NCBI RefSeq assembly: GCF_000737335.2
Contig: NZ_JMCC02000041.1
Span: forward strand, 1-64,000
Reading direction: 5' to 3'
DNA length: 64,000 nucleotides
From: Enhygromyxa salina
GTDB taxonomy: Bacteria > Myxococcota_A > Polyangia > Nannocystales > Nannocystaceae
This document shows positions 8,204 through 17,815 of this stretch, one piece after another. The position numbers were made by a program, and so were the translations under genes. Under the pieces are notes generated by a model. It was not told where the DNA came from, did no database searches, and saw only the letters and a program-made list of their open reading frames with translations. Position 1 is the first letter of the stretch, and each line of letters begins with the position of its first letter.

Positions 8204-8761
8204 ATGTGCAACGTGGCCGTCACCGGATTGTTGATCTCGAGCGCCTCGATGGCGGGGTGCCTGGGGTTCGGCGGGCCGCTGGTCGGGGACACCAACGATG
8301 ATGATGACGGGACCGACACGTCAACCGAGACCGGCGCCGATCATCGCTGCGGTCCAACCTCGGGCGTCGTCGATCGCGTGATCGACGGCGACACGATCCT
8401 GCTCGAGTCCGGCGATCGCGTCCGTTACATCTTGGTCGACACCCCCGAGATCACAGCAGGCAAGAACGAGTGCTGGGGCGCAGAGGCGAGCGCCTACAAC
8501 GAGATGCTGGTCGAAGGCCAGACGATCAGCATCGAGTACGACCAAGAGTGTGAGGACCAATACGGGCGGCTGCTCGCCTACGTGAGCGTTGATGGCATGG
8601 AGGTCAACCGCGCGCTGCTCGAAGGGGGGTACGCGTGCATCCTGCACATCTCGCCCAATGGCGACGCCAAGTTCGCGGCCTACCAAAACCTCGAGAACAC
8701 GGCAAAACAAGCGGGCGTCGGCATGTGGAGCGCGTGCGCAAAGGTTACATGCGAGTGGTGA
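8204..8761 (+). CDS. Staphylococcal-nuclease-like secreted lipoprotein
   Basis: The 185-residue product starts at ATG 8204, giving a signal peptide with lipobox MAGC (Cys19), an Asp/Thr-rich linker and an SNase domain (about 55-180). Conserved elements are VIDGDTI, the active-site Arg and Glu in RYILVDTPE, GAEASA, and the second Arg in YGRLLAYV followed by VNRALLEGGYA. SNases hydrolyse DNA and RNA and need Ca2+. The domain is full length with the catalytic positions present. Two Cys pairs unusual for the family may form disulfides. Surface nucleases like this may serve nutrient scavenging in a predator; that role is inference. Confidence 0.88.
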   Translation: MCNVAVTGLLISSASMAGCLGFGGPLVGDTNDDDDGTDTSTETGADHRCGPTSGVVDRVIDGDTILLESGDRVRYILVDTPEITAGKNECWGAEASAYNEMLVEGQTISIEYDQECEDQYGRLLAYVSVDGMEVNRALLEGGYACILHISPNGDAKFAAYQNLENTAKQAGVGMWSACAKVTCEW

Positions 8762-8913
8762 TGCGCCGCGCGATCGCGTGGGCTTGGCGTGGGAGATCTC
8801 GCCCAGGCTGAAAACACTTTGCCCCACCTCGCGCCTGGGACGGGTACCCATCTTTTGTTATGAGCCTTCCTGACCCTGGGCGACGCCCCAGGTTGGACTG
8901 GTTCGGCACGATC

Positions 8914-10320
8914 ATGACGACGCACTCGCCTCGCACCCTCCCTGGTTTTTCTTTTCTCATCGTCGGACTCGCGCTGGCGGGACCAGCCTGCACCGGCTTC
9001 ATCAACGGCGATGAAAACGGCGACGCCGATACCACCGGCGACGCCGATACCACCGGCGACGGCGACGGTGATGGCGAGGACACGACGATCTACGCGATCC
9101 AACAAGGTGCGTCCGACGGCAGCTTCCCGGACAAGACCCAGGTGACCGTCAAGGGCGTGGTCGTGACCTCGCCGGTTGACGCAGAGAAGGGGCTGGTGTT
9201 CGTCGAAGAGCCGATGGGCGGTGAGTGGTCGGGGATCTCGCTGTACCTGTGGGACGAGGTCGTGATGGCGGCGCAGCTGCAGCCCGGAGACATCGTTGAC
9301 CTGGTCGGCGAGTACACCGAGTTCTACGAGACCTCGCAGATCATCATCAAGAACCCTGGCGACCTCGTGGTCGTGGGCTCGGTCGGCAGCGACGGGCTGC
9401 CGGGTCCCGACATCGTCAACGCCGCCGACGTGGCCCGGGACAACCCTGCGGCCGAGCCGTGGGAGGGCGTGCGCGTGCGGATCAACGACGCCGTCATTCA
9501 AGCGTCCAACGACGGGTTTGGCCAGTACCTGCTGGTTGGCGACGCGCTGGTCGGCAACGCGTTCGTGGATCCGCTGCCCAAGGTCGCGATCATGGGCAGC
9601 TTCGCCTCGGTGACGGGCCCGCTCCACTACTCCTTCAACGAGTGGAAGCTGCAGCCCGCCGTGGCCAGCGACCTCGACGGCTACACCGGCCCGCCGACGC
9701 CCGTGGAAGACACCTCGATCTACGACATCCGCGAGGGCAACGTCCCGCAGGGCATGGTCGTGCTGCTCGAGAACGTCGTCGCCAGCTCGGGGCTGACGTG
9801 GAGCAACGATCCCGAGGCGGCGTTCTACGTGCAAGAGCCAGGCGGCGGCGCGAACTCGGGGATCCGGGTGTTGGTCTCCAACAAGTCGGGTCTGGAGGTC
9901 GCGGCGGGTGACGATGTCACGGTCGCCGGTCTCTACACCGAGGCCTTCGGTGTCAGCCAGATCGCCATCGCCGACGCGTCCGCGGTCACCGTCAACTCGA
10001 GCGGCCCAAGCCCCGCGCCCGAGGTCATCGCCGACCCCGCCTCGCTGATCGCGGGCGGCAGCATGGCCGAGCAGTTCGAGAGCGTGCTGGTCCAGGTCGA
10101 GAACGTCACCGTCACCAACGAGAACCCCGACGCGCCCGAGGAGTACGGTGAGTTCGAGATCACCGGCGGCCTGCGCGTCAACGACGAGTTCTTTGCGATC
10201 GCCGACTGGATGAAGCCCGCCATGGGGGCCAGCTTCGCGTCGATCGCCGGCGTGCTCGAGTACAGCTACGAAGTCTACAAGCTGGATCCACGCACCAACG
10301 CCGACCTCGTCGCCAACTGA
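8914..10320 (+). CDS. Secreted lipoprotein with tandem OB-fold-like modules
   Basis: The 468-residue product has a signal peptide ending near LAGPAC, then a Gly/Asp/Thr linker containing GDADTT repeats. Two homologous halves follow (about residues 65-250 and 255-468). Each contains two beta-rich segments with the pattern TVKGVVVTS...GDIVDLVGEYTEF and SFASVTGPLHYS...KLQP. The same module forms the C-terminus of the amidohydrolase at 12028. The fold resembles the OB-like domains attached to secreted nucleases such as YhcR, from motif memory. No enzymatic domain is visible. ATG 8914 was chosen because it opens the signal peptide. The gene follows the nuclease with a 152-bp gap. Confidence 0.78.
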   Translation: MTTHSPRTLPGFSFLIVGLALAGPACTGFINGDENGDADTTGDADTTGDGDGDGEDTTIYAIQQGASDGSFPDKTQVTVKGVVVTSPVDAEKGLVFVEEPMGGEWSGISLYLWDEVVMAAQLQPGDIVDLVGEYTEFYETSQIIIKNPGDLVVVGSVGSDGLPGPDIVNAADVARDNPAAEPWEGVRVRINDAVIQASNDGFGQYLLVGDALVGNAFVDPLPKVAIMGSFASVTGPLHYSFNEWKLQPAVASDLDGYTGPPTPVEDTSIYDIREGNVPQGMVVLLENVVASSGLTWSNDPEAAFYVQEPGGGANSGIRVLVSNKSGLEVAAGDDVTVAGLYTEAFGVSQIAIADASAVTVNSSGPSPAPEVIADPASLIAGGSMAEQFESVLVQVENVTVTNENPDAPEEYGEFEITGGLRVNDEFFAIADWMKPAMGASFASIAGVLEYSYEVYKLDPRTNADLVAN

Positions 10321-10428
10321 GCAGTCAACCTGCTCGCCGCACCGCTGTCAGCCGCAGCGGGATGCCCGTCTGGCCGCCGTTCGGCCGCAGGGGCCCAAGC
10401 AAACCCAGCCGGCCCATAGGATATCGCC

Positions 10429-11991
10429 ATGCATCGATCGCTCCGCTCCTCCTTCGCCTCGATGTCCATGGTGATCACGCTGGCGGCCTGCCCGGCGGAT
10501 CCCGGCGCCGACGAGACCGAGGTGACGACGGCCGCCACGCTCGAAGACAGCAGCACCGACAACCCCTCCACCACCACGGGCGAGGGCTGCCAGAGCGACG
10601 CCGAGTGTGACGGCCACCCCAACGGCCCCGTGTGCGACGAGGCCGACGGGCAGTGCTACCCAGAGTGTGAGCCGGGCGACGACGATGACTGCTACGAGGG
10701 CCCCGCGGGGACCCTGGGTCTTGGCCCCTGCGCCGAGGGCACGCGCACCTGCCAGCCCGAGGGGACCTGGGGGCCCTGCCTCAACCAGGTGTTGCCGGTT
10801 GACGAGATCTGCGACGACGACATCGACCAAGACTGCAACGGCGAGCTGTTTGGCACCGACAAGGACGGCGACGGCTGGAGCACCTGCGAGGGTGACTGCT
10901 GCGATGACGAGATCGTCGGCTGCGTCGACGCGCACCTCGTCAACCCTGGCGCGTTCGAGGTCCCAGACAACGGCGTCGACGACGACTGCGACGGCATGAC
11001 CGATGAGGTCGATCCCAGCTGCGACGGCGGACTCAACAGCAACTCGAGCACCGGCCTGCACTACGCCCGCGCGATCGAGCTGTGCCAGACCACCATGGAA
11101 GACGCGCCCCTGGCCGAGCGCAGCTGGGGCGTGATCTCGGCCCAACTGACCCTCGCCAACGGCGACAGCGCACCGCTCCCGGTCCAGCGCTCGATCCGTC
11201 AGGCGTTTGGCGACGGGATCGTCCCCAGCGGCGGCGAGAGCCTGGTCGTGCTGTCCAGCGGCAACGCGGCCTCGCCCGGGCAGACGTCGCCGGACTTCGC
11301 CGCGTTCGAGAGCGGGCAGAACCTGGGGACCACCGTGCAAGCGCCGGCCGACTGGGTCGCGGCCAACGGCGGCGTGTTTCCGGCCTCGTGTGAAGGCCTC
11401 AACCCCACGGGCAACACCGAAGCCAACGACTCGGTGATGTTGACCCTGCGCGTGCGCGTGCCGACCAATGCCCGCTCGTTCACCACGCGCATGTTCTTCT
11501 TCTCGGCCGAGTACCCCGAGTGGGTCTGCAGCGAGTTCAACGACTTCTTCGTCGCGCTGATCGACAGCGGCTCGCCCGAGAACCCGGCCGACAAGAACAT
11601 CGCGGTGTTCGACGACGGCCAGAACCTGTGGCCGGTCGGCCTCAACATCCTCAAGACCGCGCCCGGCCTGTTTTCGGTCTGCCCAAGCGGCAACGTTGGC
11701 TGCCAGGGTGACCTCCCGCAGGAGTACTACGAGTGCACCGAGGGCCCCGATCTGCTAGCCGGCACGGGCTTCGACGCGTTCGACACGGGCAACTCCTGCA
11801 ACGGCGCCGGGTTTCCGGTCGGCGGCGGGACGGGGTGGTTGGAGATGTCGGGCAACGTCGAGCCTGGCGAGATCATCGATATACGCTTCGGCTTGTGGGA
11901 CGCCGGCGGCCACCTGTTTGACGCTGTCGTGCTCTTGGATAACTGGCGCTGGTCGCTAGACGCGGCCTCGCCCGGCGTCAGTACGCCGTAA
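10429..11991 (+). CDS. Choice-of-anchor L domain lipoprotein with metal-binding-motif region
   Basis: The 520-residue product begins with a signal peptide and lipobox LAAC, then a Thr/Ser/Asp linker. The Cys/Asp-rich region (about 50-205) carries the myxobacterial putative metal-binding motif, with DxDxDG calcium-like loops such as DKDGDGW and DDDCDGMTDE. The remaining ~310 residues match the choice-of-anchor L pattern: a beta-sandwich with FFFSAEYPEWVCSEFNDFFVALID and a closing W...SLDAA. This domain is typical of surface or secreted proteins in Myxococcota and related phyla; its function is unclear. It belongs to a run of four secreted-protein genes on the same strand. Confidence 0.82.
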   Translation: MHRSLRSSFASMSMVITLAACPADPGADETEVTTAATLEDSSTDNPSTTTGEGCQSDAECDGHPNGPVCDEADGQCYPECEPGDDDDCYEGPAGTLGLGPCAEGTRTCQPEGTWGPCLNQVLPVDEICDDDIDQDCNGELFGTDKDGDGWSTCEGDCCDDEIVGCVDAHLVNPGAFEVPDNGVDDDCDGMTDEVDPSCDGGLNSNSSTGLHYARAIELCQTTMEDAPLAERSWGVISAQLTLANGDSAPLPVQRSIRQAFGDGIVPSGGESLVVLSSGNAASPGQTSPDFAAFESGQNLGTTVQAPADWVAANGGVFPASCEGLNPTGNTEANDSVMLTLRVRVPTNARSFTTRMFFFSAEYPEWVCSEFNDFFVALIDSGSPENPADKNIAVFDDGQNLWPVGLNILKTAPGLFSVCPSGNVGCQGDLPQEYYECTEGPDLLAGTGFDAFDTGNSCNGAGFPVGGGTGWLEMSGNVEPGEIIDIRFGLWDAGGHLFDAVVLLDNWRWSLDAASPGVSTP

Positions 11992-12027
11992 CCTGTTCGT
12001 CATATTGGCCTCGCTCGTAGGACCCTC

Positions 12028-14646
12028 ATGCGCATCATTGGTTTGCCCTCCACTAATTTTTTGTTGACCGTGGCGCTGCTTGTTGGCGGGACCGCCTGTC
12101 AGGGTGACGACGTGACCGCGACGACCCGCCCCTCCGAGACCGGTGGCGATGGCGATGGCGATGGCGACATGTGTGACGACTGCGATGGCATGACCGTCGG
12201 CGATGGCGACGGAGATGGGGATGGCGATGGCGATGGCGACGGCGACGGGGATGGCGATGGCGACGGGGATCCAGGCGACGGCGATGGCGACGGGGATCCG
12301 CCGCTGGTCGACTGCATGAACCCGCTGCCCCCCGCCAGCGAAGGCGTCTGCGATGCCCAGGGCCAAGCCGGCGGCAGCTTGCTGATCCAGGGCGACGTGC
12401 TGGGCCCCGAGACCATGTACATCAACGGCGGCGGCGTGCTGATCGACAACGGCTTCATCACCTGCGTCGGCTGCGACTGTGCGGTGGATCCGGTGGCGAT
12501 CGACGCGACGCTGACCTGCGCCGACGCGGTCATCACCCCGGGCTTGATCAACACCCACGACCACATCACCTACGCAAACAACTGGCCGATCGGCGACGGG
12601 CCCGATCGCTACGAGCACCGCCACGACTGGCGCGAGGGCCTCAACGGCCACGCCCCCCTGCCCTACTCGAGCGGCGCGCCAACCGAGGACATCCTCGCCG
12701 CCGAGCTGCGCTTCGTGATGGGCGGCGCGACCTCGACGGCCGGCGCTGGCGGCCGCCCCGGCCTGCTGCGCAACGTGGACACGGGCAACAACGAGGGGCT
12801 GCCGCTGCAGGCCGCCGACTCCGACACCTTCCCGTTGGACGACGCCAGCGGGATCCAGCGCGACGGCAGCTGCACCTTCGGCAACAACCCCACCAGCGAG
12901 GCCCACGTCGCCGGGCTCGACGCCTACCTGCCACACATCGGTGAGGGCATCGATCGCTACGCCAACACCGAGCTGGTCTGCACGGCGATCAACCCCGACG
13001 TGATCGAGGCCAACACCGCGATCGTCCACGCGACCGGGGCAACCCTGAACGAGGCCCAGATCATCAGCGACGCCAACGCCCAGGTGATCTGGTCACCCCG
13101 CTCCAACGTGGTGCTGTACGGGGCGACCGCGCCGGTCACCATGATGGCCACGCTCGGGGTCAACCTCGCGCTTGGGACCGACTGGTTGCCATCGGGCAGC
13201 ATGAACATGCTGCGCGAGCTCGCCTGCGCTGGGTACCTCAACGAGGTCCACCTCGATCACTACTTCAGCGACAAGCAGCTGTGGGAGATGGCCACGACCA
13301 ACGCCGCGTTCGCGGTCGGGGCCCAGGCCGGGCTTGGCATGATCAAGCCGGGCTATGTCGCGGATCTCGCGATCTTCGCCAAGGACGGGGAGCAGGGCCA
13401 CGGCGCGGTCGTGCGCGGCCACGAGACCAAGGTCGCGCTGGTGCTGCGCGGCGGCGTGCCGCTCTACGGAGACGCGGCGCTGCTGGCCTCCACCGCGATC
13501 GGTGGGGACAGCTGTGAGCCGCTCGACGTGTGCGGCGTGGCCAAGCGCGCGTGCGTGTCAAACGACACCAGCTCCACCCTCGCCGCGCTGCAGGCGATCG
13601 CCGACTACCCGCTTGGGTTCTGCCCCGACGAGGTCCCGATCGAAGAGCCGACCTGCGTCCCGTGGCGACCGATCGAGTTCCCCGACGGGCCAACCGACGA
13701 CGACCTCGACGGCGACGGCATCAGCAACGACATGGATCTGTGCCCGCTCGTGTTCAGCCCGGTGTTCTCGTCCGGCGCCGTGCCGCTGTGGGACCAGCAG
13801 CCCGACGAAGATCTCGATGGGCTGGGCGACGTGTGCGATCCGTGCCCAAGCGACGAGCTCGACACGTGCAGCAACGCCGCCGCCAACGACTTCGACGGCG
13901 ACGGCGTCCCGAACGGCACCGACAATTGCCCGCACGATCCAAACGCCGACCAAGCCGACGTCGACCAAGATGGCCACGGCGACCTGTGTGACGACTGTGG
14001 CGAGTCGAACCCGGGGTTTGACGCGTGCCCAACCTCGGTCGAGTCGCTGGCCGACGAGAGCCACCCCGATCACCCGCCCGATGGCAGCTCCGTCACCGTC
14101 AAGGGTGTCTACGTGACCGCGGTGCGCCCCAACGACGTCGGGTTCTGGGTCGAGACGGGGACCCAGCAGCCGTTTACCGGGCTCGCGGTGTTCAGCAACG
14201 GCAACCAGCCCGCGCTCGCGGTCGGCGACATCGTCGATGTCACCGGGGTCTACACGGAGTACTTCGGCCTGGTCGAGCTCACCAACCCCAGCGTGGTCAT
14301 CGTCGACAGCGGCAGCCCCTTGCCGTTCGAGCCCTTGGTCGTCGACCCAGCCAGCATCGCAACCGGCGGGCCGCAGGCCGAGCCCTACGAGGCCATGTTG
14401 CTGCAGGTCAATGACGTCACGATCACCGTGCAGAACGCCGACGGTGGCATGGACTTCGACGAGTTCACCGTGACCGGCGGCCTGCGGATCAACGACACCA
14501 ACTACCTCGCGCTCGACAACACCTGCCCGGTTGGCAGCATGTTCACCTCGATCGTCGGGACCTTGGACTTCAGCTTCTCGAACACCAAGCTCGAGCCGCG
14601 CGACGCTGCTGACATCGCGTGGATCAACTGCAACCCGGCTCCCTGA
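12028..14646 (+). CDS. Secreted amidohydrolase with GD-repeat linker, TSP3 repeats and OB-like module
   Basis: This 872-residue mosaic protein has a lipobox GTAC and a (Gly-Asp)n linker (about residues 42-91). An amidohydrolase domain (about 110-490) has the metal-binding HDH (His177, His179) in LINTHDHIT, a later IVHATG histidine and the terminal Asp in LGTDWLPSG. Thrombospondin type-3-like Ca-binding repeats follow (DLDGDGISNDMDLCP, DFDGDGVPNGTDNCP). The C-terminal module (about 680-872) is homologous to that in the gene at 8914. Amidohydrolases of this type cleave C-N bonds in cyclic or amide substrates; the substrate is unknown. Periplasmic or surface location is predicted. Confidence 0.85.
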   Translation: MRIIGLPSTNFLLTVALLVGGTACQGDDVTATTRPSETGGDGDGDGDMCDDCDGMTVGDGDGDGDGDGDGDGDGDGDGDGDPGDGDGDGDPPLVDCMNPLPPASEGVCDAQGQAGGSLLIQGDVLGPETMYINGGGVLIDNGFITCVGCDCAVDPVAIDATLTCADAVITPGLINTHDHITYANNWPIGDGPDRYEHRHDWREGLNGHAPLPYSSGAPTEDILAAELRFVMGGATSTAGAGGRPGLLRNVDTGNNEGLPLQAADSDTFPLDDASGIQRDGSCTFGNNPTSEAHVAGLDAYLPHIGEGIDRYANTELVCTAINPDVIEANTAIVHATGATLNEAQIISDANAQVIWSPRSNVVLYGATAPVTMMATLGVNLALGTDWLPSGSMNMLRELACAGYLNEVHLDHYFSDKQLWEMATTNAAFAVGAQAGLGMIKPGYVADLAIFAKDGEQGHGAVVRGHETKVALVLRGGVPLYGDAALLASTAIGGDSCEPLDVCGVAKRACVSNDTSSTLAALQAIADYPLGFCPDEVPIEEPTCVPWRPIEFPDGPTDDDLDGDGISNDMDLCPLVFSPVFSSGAVPLWDQQPDEDLDGLGDVCDPCPSDELDTCSNAAANDFDGDGVPNGTDNCPHDPNADQADVDQDGHGDLCDDCGESNPGFDACPTSVESLADESHPDHPPDGSSVTVKGVYVTAVRPNDVGFWVETGTQQPFTGLAVFSNGNQPALAVGDIVDVTGVYTEYFGLVELTNPSVVIVDSGSPLPFEPLVVDPASIATGGPQAEPYEAMLLQVNDVTITVQNADGGMDFDEFTVTGGLRINDTNYLALDNTCPVGSMFTSIVGTLDFSFSNTKLEPRDAADIAWINCNPAP
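12163..12300 (+). repeat. GGCGAT-type hexamer tract encoding Gly-Asp repeats
   Basis: Imperfect tandem hexamers (GGCGAT, GGCGAC, GGGGAT) encode a Gly-Asp linker inside the amidohydrolase gene, interrupted by short Cys- and Pro-containing stretches. It lies in a linker, so length changes by whole units would be tolerated. Confidence 0.8.
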
Positions 14647-15136
14647 GTCAGCCGGCCCACAGGCCGAGCCGCCAACCCGGCCCCGCTCGCGCGTGGCCTC
14701 CGCGCCCGCGGCCAGAGCATGTCTGCACCCGGTGACGACGCTCGCTACCGCGGCGGACCAGGCAAGATCGCGCGTTGCTACCATTCCCACGGTAGCTAAC
14801 CGCCATTTGATTCACCCCGCAAGCCCGCCCACGGACCCTGCAGAACGTGAATGCGAAGTGTGCGCCGACTCAAACTAGGGTGAAACATGCGAGGTGTGAC
14901 CGTCTTTTCGCGGCTCTGGGAATGTGCTAGAGGGGCTGCCGCGTGTTGGGGGCGCCAGCCCCGAACCCGTTGTTTCTCCCCGTTCGGGGCTTCTCACTGC
15001 GCTTACCCCTTATCTCGTCGGCAGCCGATTTGGCCGCCACCACGATCGTCACACCTACACCTACATCTGCAACTTTGTAGGTGGATGACGAACGAAGTGG
15101 TAACTCACAGGAAGTCCCCCAACCGGAGCAGAAACG
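14647..15136. other. Intergenic region with a hairpin
   Basis: No convincing gene. A perfect 10-bp inverted repeat (AGCCCCGAAC at 14957-14966 and GTTCGGGGCT at 14982-14991, 15-nt loop) sits here without a U-rich tail. It could be a terminator or attenuator, or an RNA structure in the leader of the short gene at 15137. Confidence 0.4.
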
Positions 15137-15229
15137 ATGATCTTCGCCTACATCGGAAACCTCACCGCCGCCCTCGTCAGCATTGGTCTCCTCGTCGGTA
15201 CCTTGCGCTTCACGAGTCGCGCCAACTGA
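15137..15229 (+). CDS. 30-residue single-pass membrane peptide
   Basis: The ATG at 15137 has GGAG at 15124-15127, nine bases upstream. It encodes a 30-residue peptide whose core (AYIGNLTAALVSIGLLVGTL) is a transmembrane helix, followed by a positively charged end (RFTSRAN). Hydrophobic pattern, ribosome-binding site and stop support translation, but nothing identifies its role. It precedes the TIGR04552-type gene by 92 bases. Confidence 0.5.
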   Translation: MIFAYIGNLTAALVSIGLLVGTLRFTSRAN

Positions 15230-15321
15230 GCGAGTTCGCTCAGTCGAGTTTCGACACTCGACATACCCGTGATGCGGCTCACTAGTCTAAGCTGGAGCGA
15301 CGGACCGCACCCAGTCGCGCC

Positions 15322-16575
15322 ATGAGTGAGTCGCATCAAGACACGCCAGCCCCCGGAGCCTCGCCGCGAGCCTCTACCTGCGAGGGCGCACCAGCTCGAA
15401 AGCGCGGCGCCTTCTCGGTGTCCGAGATGCTGCGGCAAGCCGAGGTGTCGCCGCTCGACGAGATCGATCTGCAGGACGCCAACGAGCTGCGCCTGCTCTT
15501 GCGTGGTGAGTCCGTGATCGACTGGCACCGCCTCGATCTCGAGACCGAGGCCGACGCTCGCCGGCTGCTGGCCCTCAACGCGTTCGATTGGGACGACGAA
15601 GGTGACCGCCGACGGATCGAGACGCTGCGCAGCTACGCGGTCGACTACCTGCACCGCGTGCTCAATTTCCACCTCGACGAAGAGGTCGCGTACACGGCTT
15701 CGTTCATCGAGCTGCCGCTGCTGGCCTCGGGCAAGGGCACGCGCAAACAGCAGCGAAGCGCGTGCGTGCTGTTGAAGGTCATGCACATCCTGCATCACCT
15801 CGACGCCCGCGAGCTGCGGACCCGGCTCGCGCTCGCCGACACCGAGCTGTTCGAGTCCGTCGAGCAGAGCGTGCTGGCGATCTTCGATCAGCTGCGCTCG
15901 AGCGGCGCGCCCGTGGTCGAGTTCGCGTGGTCTCGCAAGACCCGCGAGTCGCTGCTCACCAAGATGCTCGTCAAGCGTGAGACCAGCGCGGCGCGGGTGT
16001 TTGATCGGCTGCGGTTTCGGCTGATCGTCAAGCGCGCGGAGGATCTGGTCCCCGTCCTGCGGACGATGCTGCGCAAGCTGATCCCGTTCAACTACGTCGT
16101 CCCCGGTCAGACCGTCAACAGCTTGATCGATCTGCGCGATCTCGCGATTGGCCCGAGCCGCCTGACCACCGACGAGGGCCGCCGCGCAGAGACCAACGAG
16201 TTCTCCGGCGCCAACTTCCGGGTGATCAACTTCATCGCCGACCTGCCGGTCCGCGTCGATCGCCTGACCCGCGACAACCCAGGTCTCCACGATCAAATGG
16301 GCGACGACGACCGCGGCGACATGGTGTTCGTGCTCGCGGAGTTCCAGCTGATCGACGCCGAGACAGCCCGCGCCAACGAAGAGGGCGAGTCCTCGCACGA
16401 GGCCTACAAGAACCGGCAGCACGCCCGGGTCCGCGAGCGAATGCTGCGGGTCACCTCGGAGCCGCGGGCCGACAAGAAGCTGCAGCGCGCGCTTCGGGCC
16501 GCCGCAGACGCAGAGGCCAAGGCCCTCGACTCGGACAAACTGTTGGATCGCGTGGTCCAGGCCGACGAGTCGTAG
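15322..16575 (+). CDS. TIGR04552 family protein
   Basis: The 417-residue protein matches the myxobacterial TIGR04552 pattern as I recall it. An early block reads RGESVIDWHRLDL. A central block reads ACVLLKVMHILHHLDARELRTRL, followed by VEFAWSRKTRESLLTKML. Then comes FDRLRFRLIVKRAEDLVPVL with IPFNYVVPGQT, and late blocks NEFSGANFRVINFIADLPVR and FVLAEFQLID. The central LRFRLIV segment is reminiscent of nucleotidyltransferase folds such as RelA/SpoT, but this is only a resemblance. No signal peptide or membrane segment is present, so it should be cytoplasmic. The N-terminal 30 residues are low complexity. Confidence 0.82.
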   Translation: MSESHQDTPAPGASPRASTCEGAPARKRGAFSVSEMLRQAEVSPLDEIDLQDANELRLLLRGESVIDWHRLDLETEADARRLLALNAFDWDDEGDRRRIETLRSYAVDYLHRVLNFHLDEEVAYTASFIELPLLASGKGTRKQQRSACVLLKVMHILHHLDARELRTRLALADTELFESVEQSVLAIFDQLRSSGAPVVEFAWSRKTRESLLTKMLVKRETSAARVFDRLRFRLIVKRAEDLVPVLRTMLRKLIPFNYVVPGQTVNSLIDLRDLAIGPSRLTTDEGRRAETNEFSGANFRVINFIADLPVRVDRLTRDNPGLHDQMGDDDRGDMVFVLAEFQLIDAETARANEEGESSHEAYKNRQHARVRERMLRVTSEPRADKKLQRALRAAADAEAKALDSDKLLDRVVQADES

Positions 16576-16581
16576 CGGCGA

Positions 16582-17088
16582 TCAGTCTGGGGTCGCGCCC
16601 TCATCTGGATCGGCGACCACCAGCTCCCAGCGCAGCTCGCCGTGCTTGGCCCGGCACCACTGCTCGCCGCAGACGAAGTAGTCCACGGTCGCGCGGATCT
16701 CATAGGCGCCCGGCACCGTTGGCGCCTTGATCGGAACCCGCAGGCGCGGCTGAACGGCGAGCGGATCGACGACGGCCGACCAGCCCAGGCGGTTGTCGAT
16801 CAAGTCGAGCTCACTCGGCTGGACCCTGGTCAGCAGCGGGAGCTCGCGCTCGGGTGCCTCGAGCAGCAACAGCGAGAGCTCGCCCGCCTGACCAGGCGCG
16901 AGCGTGGGGACCGGCAGCGCGCGGACCTGCGCCGTGATCGGCTCGCGCAAACCGTCGTCGGCATCGCCCGCCCACGCCATGTCGAGCGTCGTGGCGCCAA
17001 CTCCGAGCGCAAGTCCAAGCCCGAGCGCAAGCCCAAGCCCGCGCCCACACCCAGCCGCGCCCGCGCGCCAGTCGTCCGCCCTCACCAC
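16582..17088 (-). CDS. Secreted protein of unknown function with paired Cys
   Basis: The frame is open further upstream, but the two adjacent GTG codons at 17083-17088 lead directly into a signal peptide (GLGLALGLGLALGVGATT), giving about 168 residues. The mature part looks like a beta-sandwich. It contains YFVCGEQWCRAKHG near the C-terminus, similar in style to the Cys-containing hairpin of DsbD-alpha-like periplasmic domains. A thiol-related role is possible but not shown. It is convergent with the TIGR04552-type gene, leaving six bases between the stops. Confidence 0.6.
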   Translation of the reverse strand: MVRADDWRAGAAGCGRGLGLALGLGLALGVGATTLDMAWAGDADDGLREPITAQVRALPVPTLAPGQAGELSLLLLEAPERELPLLTRVQPSELDLIDNRLGWSAVVDPLAVQPRLRVPIKAPTVPGAYEIRATVDYFVCGEQWCRAKHGELRWELVVADPDEGATPD

Positions 17089-17267
17089 GCGATCATCATC
17101 CCCCACCCAAGCGTGCGCTGCCAAGTCAGAACCCTTCACTACGCCGCCCCCGCCGCGATCCAGCGGGCCGCTTCGCAACGCCGTTGACGATGCACGCGAG
17201 GCCGCAAAATCCGAACCCGTGGCGGCGACGGAGCCGCGTGGAACGCGGGTTGCACAGATATTCGGGC

Positions 17268-17807
17268 ATGGAACCCCAAACATCCCCCGTCCACACCGCC
17301 GACACCCGCGCCAATCTAGAGAAGACATCCGAACGGCAGCTGGGCCGGGCACCGAGCAAGGCGGCCATCGCAGGTCACCCGATTCATCCGATGCTCGTGC
17401 CGTTTCCGATCGCGTTGCTCTCGCTCGTCCCGGTTACCGACATCGCTTTCGCGGTGACCGAGTCTGTGTTTTGGGCATCAGTCTCGTATTACGGGCTCTG
17501 GGCCGGGCTGGTTGGCGCCGGTCTGGCCGGCCTCGTCGGACTCATCGACTTCATCGGCGTACCGCGAGCACGCAGCGTCCGTGCAGGGTGGGCGCACCTG
17601 TTTCTCAATGTTGCGATCGTGGCGCTGGCCACGGTGAACCTGATCCTGCGCGGCGGTGACACGATCGTGCACATTTTGCCCGCGGGTCTGATCTTGTCGA
17701 TCGTCGTCGCGGGGCTCTTGCTCGCGAGCGGTTGGTTCGGCGGCGAGCTGTCTTATCGCCACGAGATCGGCGTGATCGGCCCCGACGAGCCTCCAGTCAG
17801 GCGCTGA
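17268..17807 (+). CDS. DUF2231 family integral membrane protein
   Basis: This 179-residue protein carries the DUF2231 opening motif GHPIHPMLVPFPIAL after a ~38-residue hydrophilic N-terminus. Four hydrophobic helices follow, with LVGLIDFIGVPRA and GGELSYRHEIGV in the connecting and C-terminal parts. DUF2231 proteins are inner-membrane proteins of unclear function, sometimes linked to redox or haem proteins. The ATG at 17268 was chosen over the upstream open frame. It ends eight bases before the stop of the convergent diguanylate cyclase gene. Confidence 0.85.
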   Translation: MEPQTSPVHTADTRANLEKTSERQLGRAPSKAAIAGHPIHPMLVPFPIALLSLVPVTDIAFAVTESVFWASVSYYGLWAGLVGAGLAGLVGLIDFIGVPRARSVRAGWAHLFLNVAIVALATVNLILRGGDTIVHILPAGLILSIVVAGLLLASGWFGGELSYRHEIGVIGPDEPPVRR

Positions 17808-17815
17808 ACTGAACC

